Origin: Chaetoderma sp. LZ-2023a
Taxonomy: Eukaryota > Mollusca > Caudofoveata > Chaetodermatida > Chaetodermatidae
Direction of reading: 5' to 3'
DNA length: 64,000 nt
Assembly (NCBI GenBank): GCA_034401795.1
Contig: CM067372.1
Location: 18,503,924 to 18,567,923, forward strand
The position numbers and the translations under genes were made by a program. Shown here piece after piece: positions 41,913 through 53,937 of this stretch (its first letter is position 1; every line of letters begins with the position of its first letter). The notes beneath the pieces were generated by a model. It had not been told where the DNA came from. It did no database searches and saw only the letters and a program-made list of their open reading frames with translations.

Positions 41913-43479
41913 TGTGTGTAGCAGACATTCTGCTGAGTCAGCAAACATTATTAACACAAATATATACTGTGTATATATAACTCACGGCAGCGCAACTTGT
42001 GTCCTGAAGTGTGTGCAGAGAACACCTAGAGCCCTCACATTGGGAGCATTAAGGCAAGAACATAGAATGTGACATTGTCTATAATGGACCAAGGGAATGA
42101 TGGTTATCGTGTGTCTTTCACACATGATTTCCGTGACAGTTCTTGTGTTTTATTAATGACTTCTAAAAATGCATTATCTGATCACTGATTTTAGTGTGAA
42201 TAAATGTGTAATGGTCTGCCATAATGTGTGCGCACGGTTAGACTAACTTAATTCACGATCAAACTGGACCATGTTTATGAACAAATCAATGTATTCCATT
42301 TAAGATGACGATATTATGAATAAATGGAGAATATATATATATATAGATATATAATCTAGATGGTCATAGTTTGTCGCTATATAGAAGCGGATATTGTGAC
42401 ATGATTGGCATAATCTGTGAATGGATGAATCTTATCTGTCACTCAAGTCTATCACGTTATGATCAATTACGTTACAGGTAGGCTGATGTCACAATCACAA
42501 TGCATAGTGAATGGCGTATCTAGCTCTGTCATGAACATTCATAATTCCATAAAGTGTACGCATTGTATGTCTTTACTATTTAATAAACAGTCTGCTGAAA
42601 ATTTTGAAACTAATTTGACTGGGCGCTGCGAGCACCCAGTCAAATTAATTGCAAAATATTCAACAGCTTACCTGTATAGTTAGCTTGAAATTTGGATTCT
42701 GGGAATTCAAGGGTTCAAAGTTGATAAATTGATTCCAACACGCAAAGTTTGAGCGGAGCCTGCCTAGAAATGGGTGTGGCATAGCTAGATGTGGCTCCCC
42801 CTATTTAAATTAACTATTCAGTCGAGAGTGGTGAGTAACCTTTGTTTGTGAATAAATCTATATGCTGTTGAGCTGTGTGTTTGTTAGCTGAAGTATCAGG
42901 AGTGGGTTGGGGTTTTAGGTGATTGTACAAGATTTTAGACACGTTGTTACCTGATATATGGAGATATATGTAATGTATATTCGAATGTTCTGAATAACGG
43001 CTACAGTCAGACCTGCTGGATTAGATCACCTGCCTTTGGATCCGAGTGTTTGAAAGAATGTCTGTGTAAGACTTTACACTGGAATGGCTGTAGTGACGCA
43101 ATAACTCTGTTAGTCTGTCTGAAGGACCTTGAGGGTTATAACTGACTCTCAGAGGACTCCTGGTTAAAAGTAATTCTCAAGATGGACTGAAGGTTCAAAA
43201 TGACTCAACAGGGATTCAAGACTAAGGGAAATTCTCATGAGGGATGCACAGTTAAAAGCGACTCCAGAGAGGGACCCTGGGGGGTTAAAAAAAGACTCGA
43301 GCGGGTACAAGGTTAAAATTGTAGCTCAGCGGGATTCAAGAAAGAATAAAAGTGCCTCTCAAGAGTGACTGCTTGTTAAATGTTACTCAACAGAGGCTCA
43401 TGGTTAAAATGACTGAAGAGGATTTCAGGGTTAAAAGTCACTCAAGAGGTTTCAGGTTACATGTGATTTAACAGGAAAT

Positions 43480-43738
43480 TCAGGTGTAAAAGTCAGCGGG
43501 CCATCGAAGCCACAATTCAGGTGTAAAAGTCAGCGGGCCATCGAAGCCACAATTTAGGTGTAAAAGTCGGTGGACTATCGAAGCCACAATTCGGGTGTAA
43601 AAGTCAGCGGGCCATCGAAGCCACAATTCAGGTGTAAAAGTCAGCGGGCCATCGAAGCCACAATTTAGGTGTAAAAGTCGGTGGACAATCGAAGCCACAA
43701 TTCGGGTGTAAAAGTCGGCGGTCCATCGAAGCCACAAT
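43480..43738. repeat. 37-bp minisatellite, 7 copies (copy 2)
   Basis: Same unit as 39925-40152, with a doubled two-unit block. The 92-codon minus-strand frame here is a repeat artefact. Confidence 0.9.
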
Positions 43739-43879
43739 TGGCGATCACCTAGCATCATAGCTCATAAACGTTAGCAGCAGACCAATGGATGACTCATGAT
43801 CATCAGATATGGCATCAGATAGCAGCATGCAAATTCCCAGTGCAATTTAGTACAAGTGTCTGGACAGCTTGTGAAGTAT

Positions 43880-44117
43880 TTGACCCTTTAACCCTCGAAT
43901 TTGTTTTTAAAAATCTCAGTTTTCCCATATAAAATGTCCATTTGCAGACCAAGAGAAGACTATCTTAGAAAATTTACGACTGGAATGACTGGTTCGGTTA
44001 TCGAGCCAGTCATTCCAGTGGTAAATTTTCAAAAATAGTCTTTTTGATCTCAAAATGGACATTTCGCAAGACCAGTGCAGAAGGCATTTTTGGCTGATAT
44101 GAGTGTTAAAGGGTTAA
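43880..44117. mobile_element. Family B MITE, best full-length copy
   Basis: Ends TTGACCCTTTAACCCTCGAA and GAGTGTTAAAGGGTTAA. Inner arms ATGTCCATTTGCAGACCAAG/TCTCAAAATGGACATTTCG. Perfect centre GACTGGTTCGGTTATCGAGC/CAGTC. About 238 bp with no coding capacity. Confidence 0.9.
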
Positions 44118-45297
44118 TAAGCTGTGTTTATTAGGTCAGGAATTAAAGAACATGGTTTATATAGGCACAGGTGGGATGTTAATAATGGTGCCCTCTAGAG
44201 CAGGTTTGACTGCCAGTTCCGTTGCTGGTTTGTGAATATGTAAAAGCATGCTATTTATTTGTGATGACTGAAAATGTTTGTTGCCGGAGTAACACCCAGT
44301 CTCCTATATTACAAGGTCATTACAGTCCTGCTGATTATTTTTTAATTAACTTGGCGGGTTAGTACTGGTTCTGATTTGAGAAGTAAGTGACAGGTTCTTG
44401 CATCAATATGTCTTCCTTACAATTGATCAATCCAAGTTATCATTCTATTTATAACTTGAATGACATAAATAAGTGTTTGTGACAAAATATTGTGACATTG
44501 TCAAATTATGTCACACACCCCCCCCCCCCCCCCCGCACTAATACTGTTATCACGTCCTAGAGGTGTTTGTGACCTAGAGCTTTTGAGGTCCTCGAATTGT
44601 TTCCGTCGTACAGATGTTGCTGTCTTAATCCTGTCACAGTTTTTCGAGAGATAGTTGCAATTTTGCTCCATTGTACCCTGTCATCGATGAAATCCCAGAA
44701 TCTCGATTTCGAAGCAACATTTTGAAAGTAATTTGACTGGAAGCTATTACTCCTTATATAGGCCAGAATTTCTCGATGCCGGTCTGTTGTACCGACAGCA
44801 TTAAGAAAAGGTGTAAGACTTTCTTTTATCATATAAACAAGCCTTCTAGCCCGTTCCATATTTTTCGATATGAGCACACGTGCCATATTCAACGGAGTAT
44901 TTTCATTGGCTGTTGGGTGCACAACCCATTTAAATCGACCAATTAAAACATTGATTGATGTGAGCGTGACGCGTAGGGATTACTACGCGGTACTGTTTTA
45001 CTACGATTTGTCATTCATGAAATGTCATCGTTTGACAGTTTATCAGTCGGCAGCGTTGTAACGATTGATGGCTGTGGCTCTGCGATAGTCTTAGAAGAAA
45101 AGTGTAGTTTACAGTTGACATCGCCATATTTTGTGTTTGTCACGATACTTTGCTGCGCATTCAGTATCTGTTATCAAGTAGTGGTGCGTCACAGCGGCAG
45201 TATCGATTTCACGAATATCAACAATGAGAAATCAGATAAAAGTCACATCAGCAACTATTGGCAAATATTTCAAAATTACAGTTTATATGATAAATAA
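44118..45297. other. Intergenic sequence with an unassigned minus-strand frame
   Basis: A 121-codon ATG frame at 44557-44922 (-) contains RHREILAYIRSNSFQSNY. I recognise no family. It contains a MITE A-type fragment (TTTTGAAAGTAATTTGACTG at 44729), so it may be part of a larger unknown element. Confidence 0.35.
44515..44536. repeat. Poly-C tract
   Basis: Eighteen or so C residues after CACAC. Others are at about 9709-9719 and 59382-59397. Confidence 0.95.
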
Positions 45298-45440
45298 AAT
45301 CTCAAACTCGGTCACTTTTCATATCACTGTTATGAACCTCGTTGAAAATTATCAATTTTGCACCCGCTAAAGCTCGTGCAAATTGAAAATTTTCAACTCG
45401 GTCCATAATAGTGATATGAAAAGTGACCTCGTTCGAGATT
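45298..45440. mobile_element. 143-bp palindromic MITE
   Basis: AATCTCAAACTCGGTCACTT at the left and AAGTGACCTCGTTCGAGATT at the right. The inverted arms run almost to the centre (CCGCTAAAGCTC). Confidence 0.8.
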
Positions 45441-46180
45441 CTCTATGTACGGGTCACGATGTAGATGACTACTTAACGGGTCACAAAATACAGTCTGTGT
45501 CACAAAATATTGTCTGCTTCCTGTTTGCCTGAAATCTATCTGATGCCTGGCAATATATACACATGGACCAAACAGACATGGTTACAGAATAGAGTATGCT
45601 ACCTTTAAATGCAATGTAATATAGTATACATAATTATATATAATGTGATAAGTGTGTGTGTATATACGGTGTCTATATCTATATATACGTTGTTAAACAA
45701 TATTGAATCTTGAAATGGTAATTATTATTTCTATTATTAATTCATTATATACTTTTACAATTATAATAATACTTGTTGATTGTGCTGTGTGTGTGCTTGA
45801 ACTACCTGAGGCTCATCTGTACATTATTATCAATTATGTAGCACGATGCAGATAGTCTGCCATAGTAGCGATTAAGCTAGAGATTGCAAGAGACTCGGGG
45901 TACAGGGGGAGATAAATATCATAGCTTCAAAATATTCCGTTATTTCTCAAATATTGAAAGCTATCTCTGGTTGATTCATTAATACATAAATTTTCAGTGT
46001 CTGAATTTCAAGACCGCTATGCAGGAAAGTTGATGAATATTTTGAAACTAATTTTACTGTAACCTTTAGCTGGCATATTGGTCATGTAACAGCATGGACT
46101 AATAGCCAGCTGCTAGATGGTAGCCGCAACAAAAAACAAGCATTCAGTTAATCAGAAAGCAACACTCTATAAGCAGTCTA
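45441..46180. other. AT-rich intergenic sequence
   Basis: No gene seen. A MITE A-type hairpin fragment lies near 46030-46060. Confidence 0.5.
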
Positions 46181-46580
46181 TTAACCCTTTAATGGTCACG
46201 CTGGCCTCTGCTTGAGGATTGTCCATGTGCATCTAAAGAATTTTGAAAATTTACCGCTGGAATGACTGGCTCGATAATTGTTTTTTAAAGAATGGTCTCT
46301 TGGCTGCAAATGGACATTCCTTAAGACCACTGCACGGACTACAGATTTTTGATGAGGACAAGACAGTGGTCAAAAGCAAAGGACTGATTGCAGCTGTAGG
46401 ATGTTTCTACTACTAATCCTTTGCACCTGAAAGGTAGAGTTCTAACTCATTTACTTTTGAGTTACCTTGAAAATTGAGATTCTGTCTATTCAGGGTGATA
46501 GACTGGCCTGTAAATGGGCATTCCATAAGACCATAGCAGAGGCCGGCTTTGGCTGCGATGACCATTAAAGGTTTAAGTGG
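46180..46580. mobile_element. Two family B MITE copies, second partial
   Basis: 46183-46350 has AACCCTTTAATGGTCACGC, the GACTGGCTCGATAATTG core and TGGACATTCCTTAAGACCAC. 46490-46577 has one outer arm (GGGCATTCCATAAGACCATA to ATGACCATTAAAGG). Confidence 0.6.
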
Positions 46581-46984
46581 GTTAGCACACAGCACATAGT
46601 ATGCTTATTATATGTGATCTGGACACCAGAGAGTAAATATGTTGATTATTTTGATGCTAGTTCAGGTGGGGAATATCATCTCCCCCTCTGTTGTTCTTCT
46701 CAGGTGCCCGAGGCAGGGCGTTTCTGTGTGATTGTTCAGAAAAAATGTGCCTTAGCATACTGTAATAGATTAGTCTTACTTCATTATATTAATGAAATAA
46801 TATTCCTTATAGATAGTGTCAGTAGTCAGACCTACATGAGAGACCACCTATGTTTTGGGCCCACAAGATGATGGTTGTTAAAGGCAGGTGGTCTCAAGGT
46901 CACATATTGTAAATAACGGTCATCTTTTCTCCAAATCAAGAGCATGTGGCTTGTATTATGAGACCACATGTCTATCAGGGCTAA

Positions 46985-47337
46985 TGGATCTTTTCAGCTT
47001 ATTCATCAACCATATGATGTCATAATCAACTATGTTATGTGTAAGATGACATCATAATCAATAACGTCATAAATAACATAGATAAGTTCGTCAAGAACGC
47101 TTAAATGATAACAGACTAAGCACTAGTGTACAAATTGTATGTCTTTACTATCTAATAAACATACTGTTGAATGTTTTGAAACTAATTTGACTGGGCCTGC
47201 AACCACACCCAGTCAAATTAGTTTCAAAATATTCAGCAGTTTACCAGTATAGTTTACTGGAAGTTGATAGTCAGGGATCGATTGATCCCAACACGGCGAA
47301 GTGCGGGTGGAGCTTAGCTAAAGATTCCTCCATTGTC
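46985..47337. mobile_element. MITE family A copy
   Basis: From TGGATCTTTTCAGCTTATTC to GCTAAAGATTCCTCCATTG. TGATGTCAT motifs, AATAAAC, and a hairpin AAACTAATTTGACTGGGC/GCAACCACACCCAGTCAAAT; then CAACACGGCGAAGTGCGGGT. Confidence 0.75.
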
Positions 47338-47833
47338 TTGTGCTACATAAGGCGGTCTCTTAAATCAGGTTTTACTATTGTGTCTGTGGTTTCTCCCTCA
47401 CTTAGACAAAGGTCACATACACGAATGGACGCACGTAGACACTCACTAAGAGGCTATGATTATAGTTTGAAATGAATTTGTCTGAAAGTGCTATTGCCTG
47501 CTGAGGCAGCAAGATCTTCCATTCAAATTAATTTCAGGCTAAAATCATACATCAGGAGGTTTGTTGTATTTGGTGTGTACTGTTGAAGAAAAGGTTAATA
47601 TATTAACCTACATTCCTGGAGAATACTGAGATAATCTTACCACTAACCATAATTATATGACTAGAGAAAAGAGCACTAACGCTACTGTTAATACAAGGCA
47701 GTATAATATATATATATATATATATTCCAGAGCTTATCTGAGTAGGCATTAAGCAGACTGTGTTCTCAGGTTCTGCCTGATTGTTACATGACTCATCCTT
47801 CACAGCCTATAACACTCACAGATCTGAGCCCAT

Positions 47834-48000
47834 GGACGGACCTGATCTGTAACTCAAGTATATGATGTCATAATCAATTACATTGCATGTAGGCTGACGT
47901 CACAACCAAAATGCATAAAGAATTACGTATCTCGGTCTATCATGAACATTGAACAGGGTAGGAATTGTATATCTTTGATGGATTTACTATTTAAAGGAAT
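47834..48000. mobile_element. MITE family A, 5' half only
   Basis: Has TATGATGTCATAATCAATTA and GGCTGACGTCACAACC but ends before the hairpin (GGATTTACTATTTAAAGG). Confidence 0.6.
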
Positions 48001-48788
48001 GGAAAAGGGAAATAACAAATGATGTTTGTTGGTAATCTCATACAATATTAAATAAATTACAATCAGGAAAAATTGAAATGAATCGGGATTATTTGCGAAA
48101 AAGCATTTACTAAATCTAGGAGCGCTTAACTTGGAGTCAATTAGTGACCAAGCTGGTGCTTCACACTTCGCCGTGTGTCAACTGTGTGTGCAGGTATACC
48201 GCATAGCCCTACCTGAATATAACGAAAGCGCACCTGAATATAGTTTTGTAAGCGGTACGAATAGTATTATCTATAGGCACTGATGTAGAGCGATTAACTC
48301 GCTACTGCTAATTCACTATTGCGCCTTTTGAAAACGTTATATTTGAGTGACTTTCTGGTGAAAGCAACGAGTTTCGGTCAAAATTATTTCAAAATACACT
48401 GCTTGTTTCCAAGGTCACAATATGATGCCTACTGAATATTTCGACATTCGTGTGTCTGAATGTAGACCCTGTCTCTGGAAACAATGGCTTTCAGTCAAAT
48501 TGTTTTAAAACTCTACATTATTTTACCTGTATGACGCAGTGGCTAATCAGCTTAGTGTGAATATAACAGCTTATATGACCAGCTCTAGTGGGTATTATTT
48601 ATTCGCTCAGCATACACCAGAGCACATAGGTCCAACTGCGTCACTAATTGTTCCCCACCAGAATGTCATAAATGGTATTTAGCTGCTTGTTTCTAATTAT
48701 TCTGATTTATTAATGTTTTTCACTGGTGGGTATAGGTTGATTATTATATAAAGCTGTCATTCAAGGACATTTGTTAGTTCCCTGATCC
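48001..48788. other. Intergenic sequence, nothing recognised
   Basis: No exon, repeat array or RNA gene seen. Confidence 0.4.
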
Positions 48789-48925
48789 TTTCCTTTAATA
48801 AACATTCTGTTGAATATTTTGAAATTAATTTGACTGGATGCAAAGGCAAATTAGTTTCAAAATATGCAGCAGCTTACCTGTATAGTTACCTTGAAAATGG
48901 GATTTTAAGAATTTAGGGTTCAATG
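48789..48925. mobile_element. MITE family A, hairpin fragment
   Basis: TTTAATAAACATTCTGTTG, AAATTAATTTGACTGGATGC and GCAAATTAGTTTCAAAATAT, then CAGCTTACCTGTATAGTTA. Confidence 0.6.
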
Positions 48926-49317
48926 TACAAGACATAATGTTAACACGTTCCCTAACCAGAAACTGCTAACGGCTCTGCTGGATACATTGGCAAGATTAAA
49001 TGCTTCATTGCGTATCTTTCTTTGTCATATTAATAATTTTATAATAAATTAGAATTGAAAGCCATATTTGTACATGAGAACTGACTGGCCTTCCTTCAAA
49101 TCACTGACCAATAAAGATGCATATTGTATTTAATTATCTGTATTTGTTTTACTTTGGAGACAGTGATGTACAAGTGAGGCTGACCCTGGTGAGACTGACC
49201 ATTAGCACATGGACCTGGAGACTGGACATTAACACATGCACCTGGACTGACCATTAGCACAAAGCACATGTGGGGCGTATAATTTTTTGTACTAGTAGAA
49301 ACATCGTAGATGCAATC

Positions 49318-50295
49318 AGTCCTTCGCTTTTGCCCGCTGTGTCTTGTCCTCAGCGAAATCTATAGCTTCCTCAGGTCCATTCTTGGTTAGAGTGCAGAGT
49401 CCTGCTTTCTTGAGATCACCTCGTAGCACGCTTAACAGATTTATGTAATGACATCCTCTCATGGCTTTGTATTTGCTGGCTCCCAGTATGGTGTGTCCCC
49501 TGTCATCCTTAGCACATGGCCAAACATGGACCATCTTTATTGGCCGACTTAGGGACAGGGGCGATGTATTACACATATTGCATAGTTCATCATTGGAAAT
49601 TATGCTGTCTGGCCATCAGTGTTCAGCGATGGTGCGTAGGTGTTTGCGGTGGCACGCATCAAGTTTATCTAGAGCTGCCTTTGTAGCGTCTCAATACGCA
49701 TCTAGAATACGCAGGTTGCATTGTGTAGTCTTTTTGTCAAGGGCATCTTTGATCCATAAACCCCACAGCTTCCAGAAAGACTGGAAAGCTATGTTCTCCA
49801 TGAGGCTGTGTGCAGCAATGTCAGCAGTACTGCAAAGCAGTGAGCCACTCAACTTGGTGTCTGCAAGCAGTAGTCTCACTAGTCGTACTTCATCTTAATT
49901 GCAACTTGCTTGGGATAATACATCTAGGATCTTTGAGCATTTAATTGTCGAAGGCTTGTGATATGTCAATGCCCATCTTGTGGAAATCCCAGTATTTGGA
50001 CACGACTACTGACACAAGCAGCCCATACAATGTCTGCGCAGCTGCACCCATGTTTGAAGCCACTTTGACATGATCCAGTGAAGTCATCGATCTTGTCTCG
50101 AATGCGGCATAGAGTAACACTGGATAGGATTTTCCGTATGCTGTTGAGGAGCACAATGGGTCGCAGATTGGGTGTGGGGACAGGTTTCTTGGGTTTGGGT
50201 AGCGTGATAAGGGTGTATACAGTACTCAAATAAGATAGTGGCAGATCAGATCTCACATGACATGTTAACATAAACTTGCTCGCAAATATTAACAA
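49318..50295 (-). pseudogene. Non-LTR (LINE) retrotransposon RT remnant
   Basis: Reading leftwards: YTLITLPKPKKPVPTPNLRP (RT block 1-2), QSGFKHGCSCADIVWA, then in another frame MGIDISQAFDN (catalytic Asp block, near 49950). After a gap come KLDACHRKHLRTIAEH and SNDELCNMCNTSPLSLSRPI, then HVWPCAKDDRGHTILGASKY, typical of the C-terminal part of many LINE ORF2 proteins. Stops and frameshifts occur throughout and the middle of RT with the YxDD box is missing. 5' truncated. Confidence 0.75.
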
Positions 50296-50339
50296 TGTTG
50301 TTTGACCATGTCAAAATCAACACCGTCATAAATGCTTAA

Positions 50340-51785
50340 AAGCCCTCGTGTCCCATTAAATAGACACTTGCACGAGATACGAGATGCCAGTTCAATTTTC
50401 CCTTCCTTGCTTTGCTACCCAGCATGCAATGCCTTGATTCCATAATCGTTGTAACTATTGGACGCCATATTCATTTAGTCTATTGTCTGCACAAGCCAGG
50501 ATTTCTCAAACAAGACCAACCTGCATGCACGAATTGCACGTGCAAATAGTCATTTGTCCTCCAGCTCTGGAAGCGTAAGAATGCGCATAGGGTGTATTCA
50601 CGGCAGTACATTCGACAGTGTATTTCAGTACTGTTCAGAGAAAGTGTGTCAATGTCCAGGAGAAAGCATTTATACACATTGGGTGAAAGTTGTTGCTATC
50701 AATGACAGCACCAACATTCAGTCAAATTGTCAAAATAATTAGTATGTAATGCAATTACTACCTGCTATATATTTGATAAAAACTTGGACGTGTTGCAGCA
50801 ACAGCTTTCAGTCTATGTATTACAAAATAATCATCATAAACTTCAGTCAACACTTGCTACGGATTTGAAGAGCAATTTGACTAAGTTGTTGCTGACTAAG
50901 GCACCAACAACATTATCAAATTGTTGTCCATAGATTCACACAGCGCTCAGTATTACTATCTAAGTAGAGTGATTATATGGCCAAAATTCGCTTTGCCTGC
51001 ACGAAGGAAATATTTTGCCTAGCTACCGTGTGTACGTTTCTGTTCGATCAATTTTTATTTATTTTCTGTTCGATCAATGCATTTCAAACAAATGCACAAA
51101 TCTGTCAACGAAACACACGCCATTTTCTAATCATTCATTATTGGCGAGAAAGCATATATATAGGCCTACGCTCACTTTAACTAAATAGTAATATACTGAC
51201 TGCACGTATGTGGATAATCATTCGACTATGTTGTTGGTGCCTTAGAAACCAACAACTTAGTCAAATTGCTATTCAAATCTGTAGCGAGGATGATTATTTT
51301 AGAATAAAGAGACTGAAAGCTGTTGTAGCAACAATTTTCATTCAAATTAGTATCAAATCTGTACCAGGTGTAATCGCACTACCTAATAATTATTTTGACA
51401 ATAATTTTACTGAATGTTGTTGCTGTCATCGATAGCAATAACGTTCATGCAAATTATTGTCAAAATATATAAGCTTTTTCTAATTTTCTTCTGGAAATTG
51501 ACACACTTGCGCTGAACAGTTGAAATGCAGGTCGTCGAATGTACTGCCATGAATAGTACGCCCTACATGCGTGCTTACGCTTCTGAGCTGGATGAGATAT
51601 GACTATTTGCACATGTAAGGTGGGTTTTGTTTTAGAAATCCTGGCCTATACAGACAATATACCAAACGAATATGGCGTCCAATAGTTACAACAATTATGG
51701 AGTCAGGAAAGTGCATGCTGGGTAAATTGAACAGAAATCAGCAGGCATCTCATATCTCGTGCTAAAGGGTCTATATTTAATGGGG
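50340..51785. mobile_element. Long fold-back element, 1.4 kb inverted repeat
   Basis: The left arm from 50350 (CCCATTAAATAGACACTTGC, ACGAGATACGAGATGCC, GGACGCCATATTCATTT, GCAGTACATTCGACAG) is matched in reverse by the right arm ending at 51785 (GGCATCTCATATCTCGTGC, GAATATGGCGTCCAATAG, GTCGAATGTACTGCC). Pairing continues inwards: 50690-50745 with 51388-51445, 50784-50836 with 51291-51345, 50876-50928 with 51224-51280. The centre is near 51060. Arms about 80% alike by eye. No protein recognised. Confidence 0.8.
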
Positions 51786-51794
51786 CAAGAGAAC

Positions 51795-52069
51795 TTTAAT
51801 AGTCTAAAGTCGTATGAATTCTGTGTCTACTATTTAATAAACATTCTGATGAATATTTTGAAACTAATTTGACTGGGCGGTGTTGCTGCCATAGGCAGCA
51901 ACAGCACCCAGTCAAATTAGTTACAAAATATTCAACAGCTTCCCTGTATAGTTTTCAGGAAATTGATAGCTAAGGCATATGGGGGATCGATCAATTCTAA
52001 CACGGCGAGGTGTGGATGTAGCTTAGCTAGTGATGGGCGGGGCATAGCTAAAAATGGAAAGGTCCATTG
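51795..52069. mobile_element. MITE family A, 5' truncated
   Basis: Starts at TCTACTATTTAATAAACATT. Complete hairpin GACTGGGCGGTGTTGCTGCC/GGCAGCAACAGCACCCAGTC. Ends AAAATGGAAAGGTCCATTG. A second partial 3' end follows at 52075-52200. Confidence 0.75.
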
Positions 52070-52199
52070 CCCTAGGCAGTAACAGCACGCAGGCAAATTA
52101 CAGATTTAGAGTCCAGGGAATGATTGATCCCAACACAGGCAAGTGTGTGTGGAGCTTAGCTAGAGGCGGGCGGGGCATAGCTGAAATTGGATTCCTCCA

Positions 52200-52935
52200 T
52201 TAGTCACCCTCTAACACAATTAAAGACTCCTCTCTGTGCATACAATTATTCACTCAATACATTTGAGTTTCTGCATGAGCCAGGATATCTTGTAGTGTGC
52301 GTTACGAAGGTAGACAACAAGTTTATAGTAGTTCTCAATAGCATACAATCAGCATTAGCTCAATACAGCACAGCTGTCAGTGTACTTTGTTTTCAATAGA
52401 ATGTGTCGCAAACGCAAATTTGCAAAACTGGTTCCTGTACTCCAAATGACGAGTTACTGAAAACAAACTTATATTGGTCACGCTATATTACTGTTGATGG
52501 TAAGAATTGATTATTTTCCCATGTCATGTCAGCTCTAAGATACATTGAGAAAGCTAATACAGTGACATGGTTATGTCATAAAAATTACTCTTGAACGAGA
52601 TATAATGTGATATGTTTTATTTATTACTTCAATTCCAATATTGGAAGGTTGTTAACATTTACAAAAATCCTCCCAATTTGACTCAATAATATACATGAAA
52701 TGTCTACCTTGTATAGAGATTAGTGAAGAGAAATTAAGTCAATACCCATAAATGATGATGATGGTGATGATAATGATGATGATGGTGAACATGATTCTGT
52801 TTATGGCACAAACTTCATGAAGCTATATAAGTTCAATATAATGAAGGTTTCTATCCACATCCCCATATTCCTGTTCAGTGTAATCAGTCATAAACTTGAA
52901 AAACTTCAAACTTCAGGAAATAAATTATACTTTGT
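52200..52935. other. Intergenic sequence with (ATG)n tract
   Basis: GATGATGATGGTGATGATAA-type simple repeat at about 52754-52790. No gene seen. Confidence 0.6.
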
Positions 52936-52939
52936 TTAA

Positions 52940-53163
52940 CCCGTTAACCCCTGAATTTTGTTCAAGAAAATTTCAATTTTCTCATTTGAAAATGTCCACA
53001 TGCAGAACAAGACCATTTTTTTTAATTTACCACTGGAACGACTGGCTCGTTTATCGAGCCAGTCATTCCAGTTGTAAAATAAAAAAACCAGTTTACTTGG
53101 TCTGCACATTTCTCATGACCACTACAAAAGCCTTTTTTGGCTGATATAAGTGTTAAAGGGTTA
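52940..53163. mobile_element. Family B MITE
   Basis: Core GACTGGCTCGTTTATCGAGC/CAGTC. Outer ends CCGTTAACCCCTGAATTTTG and ATATAAGTGTTAAAGGGTTA. Confidence 0.85.
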
Positions 53164-53582
53164 ATAAGTCGTATAATTTTCAGCATTGTAACCCATCAGG
53201 AAGCACCGCAATCTAAGTTCAGAAGCAGTATATCCCGTTTGTTTTGGAAAATTTCTCTGGCCACTTATCTAGTATGAAGATTCGCCATTGATGTCATGGA
53301 CTAGTCACTTTGTCTCTTTTGTTGAAATTGCCTCTGAATCTTCATTATGACGCCATAAACATTTGTGCACAAATTTCTTTCTTGTGACAACAAGCTTGTC
53401 AAATATGATAAAATCTATAGCAGACCACGTGATATCACTCACTACAATGTAGTAGTCTCTCTAAGCTAGAAAATAGAATACTCTATTCTTAGATCTCTCA
53501 TAAGAATATTACATTTTGTGTGAGGAAATCTTAGATACCCGGCTACTTACATTGGCTTTGATGTACTACAAGTATGCTGCTA

Positions 53583-53913
53583 TGGATCTTTCCAGTTTAT
53601 CCATCAATCATATGTCATAATCAACTATGTCAAGAATGACGTACATAAGAAAGAACACTTATTTGTACGAATTGCATGTCTACTATTTAAAGATTCTGTT
53701 GAATATTTTGAAACCAATTTGACTGTGCGCTATTTCTGCCATAGGCAGCAACAGCACCCAGTCAAATTATTTTCAAAATATTCAACAGCTTTTCTGTAGT
53801 TTTATAGAAATTGATAGGGAGTTCAGGCATCGATCAATCACAACATGGGTAAAGTGCGGGTTGAGCTTAGCTGGAGATGGGCGGGGCATGGCTAAAACTG
53901 AATGCTTCCATTG
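53583..53913. mobile_element. MITE family A copy adjoining the 39-bp array
   Basis: From TGGATCTTTCCAGTTTATCC to AAAACTGAATGCTTCCATTG. Hairpin TTTGACTGTGCGCTATTTCT/GGCAGCAACAGCACCCAGTC. Twenty-five bases later the large array starts. Confidence 0.75.
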
Positions 53914-53937
53914 CAAAGCTTAGCAGGTGACCTTTAA

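Larger units (their letters stand above)
40736..43807 (+). repeat. Segment duplicated across the assembly gap, copy 2
   Basis: Begins exactly at the end of the N run and ends at GATGACTCATGATCATCAGA. It is shorter mainly because the 51-bp array has 9 rather than 16 units; the 37-bp array also differs in copy number. Confidence 0.9.

Noticed and set aside
44557-44922. 121-codon minus-strand ORF
   Set aside because: No recognised domain, no splice context, and it overlaps MITE-type sequence. Kept only as a note in the feature list.
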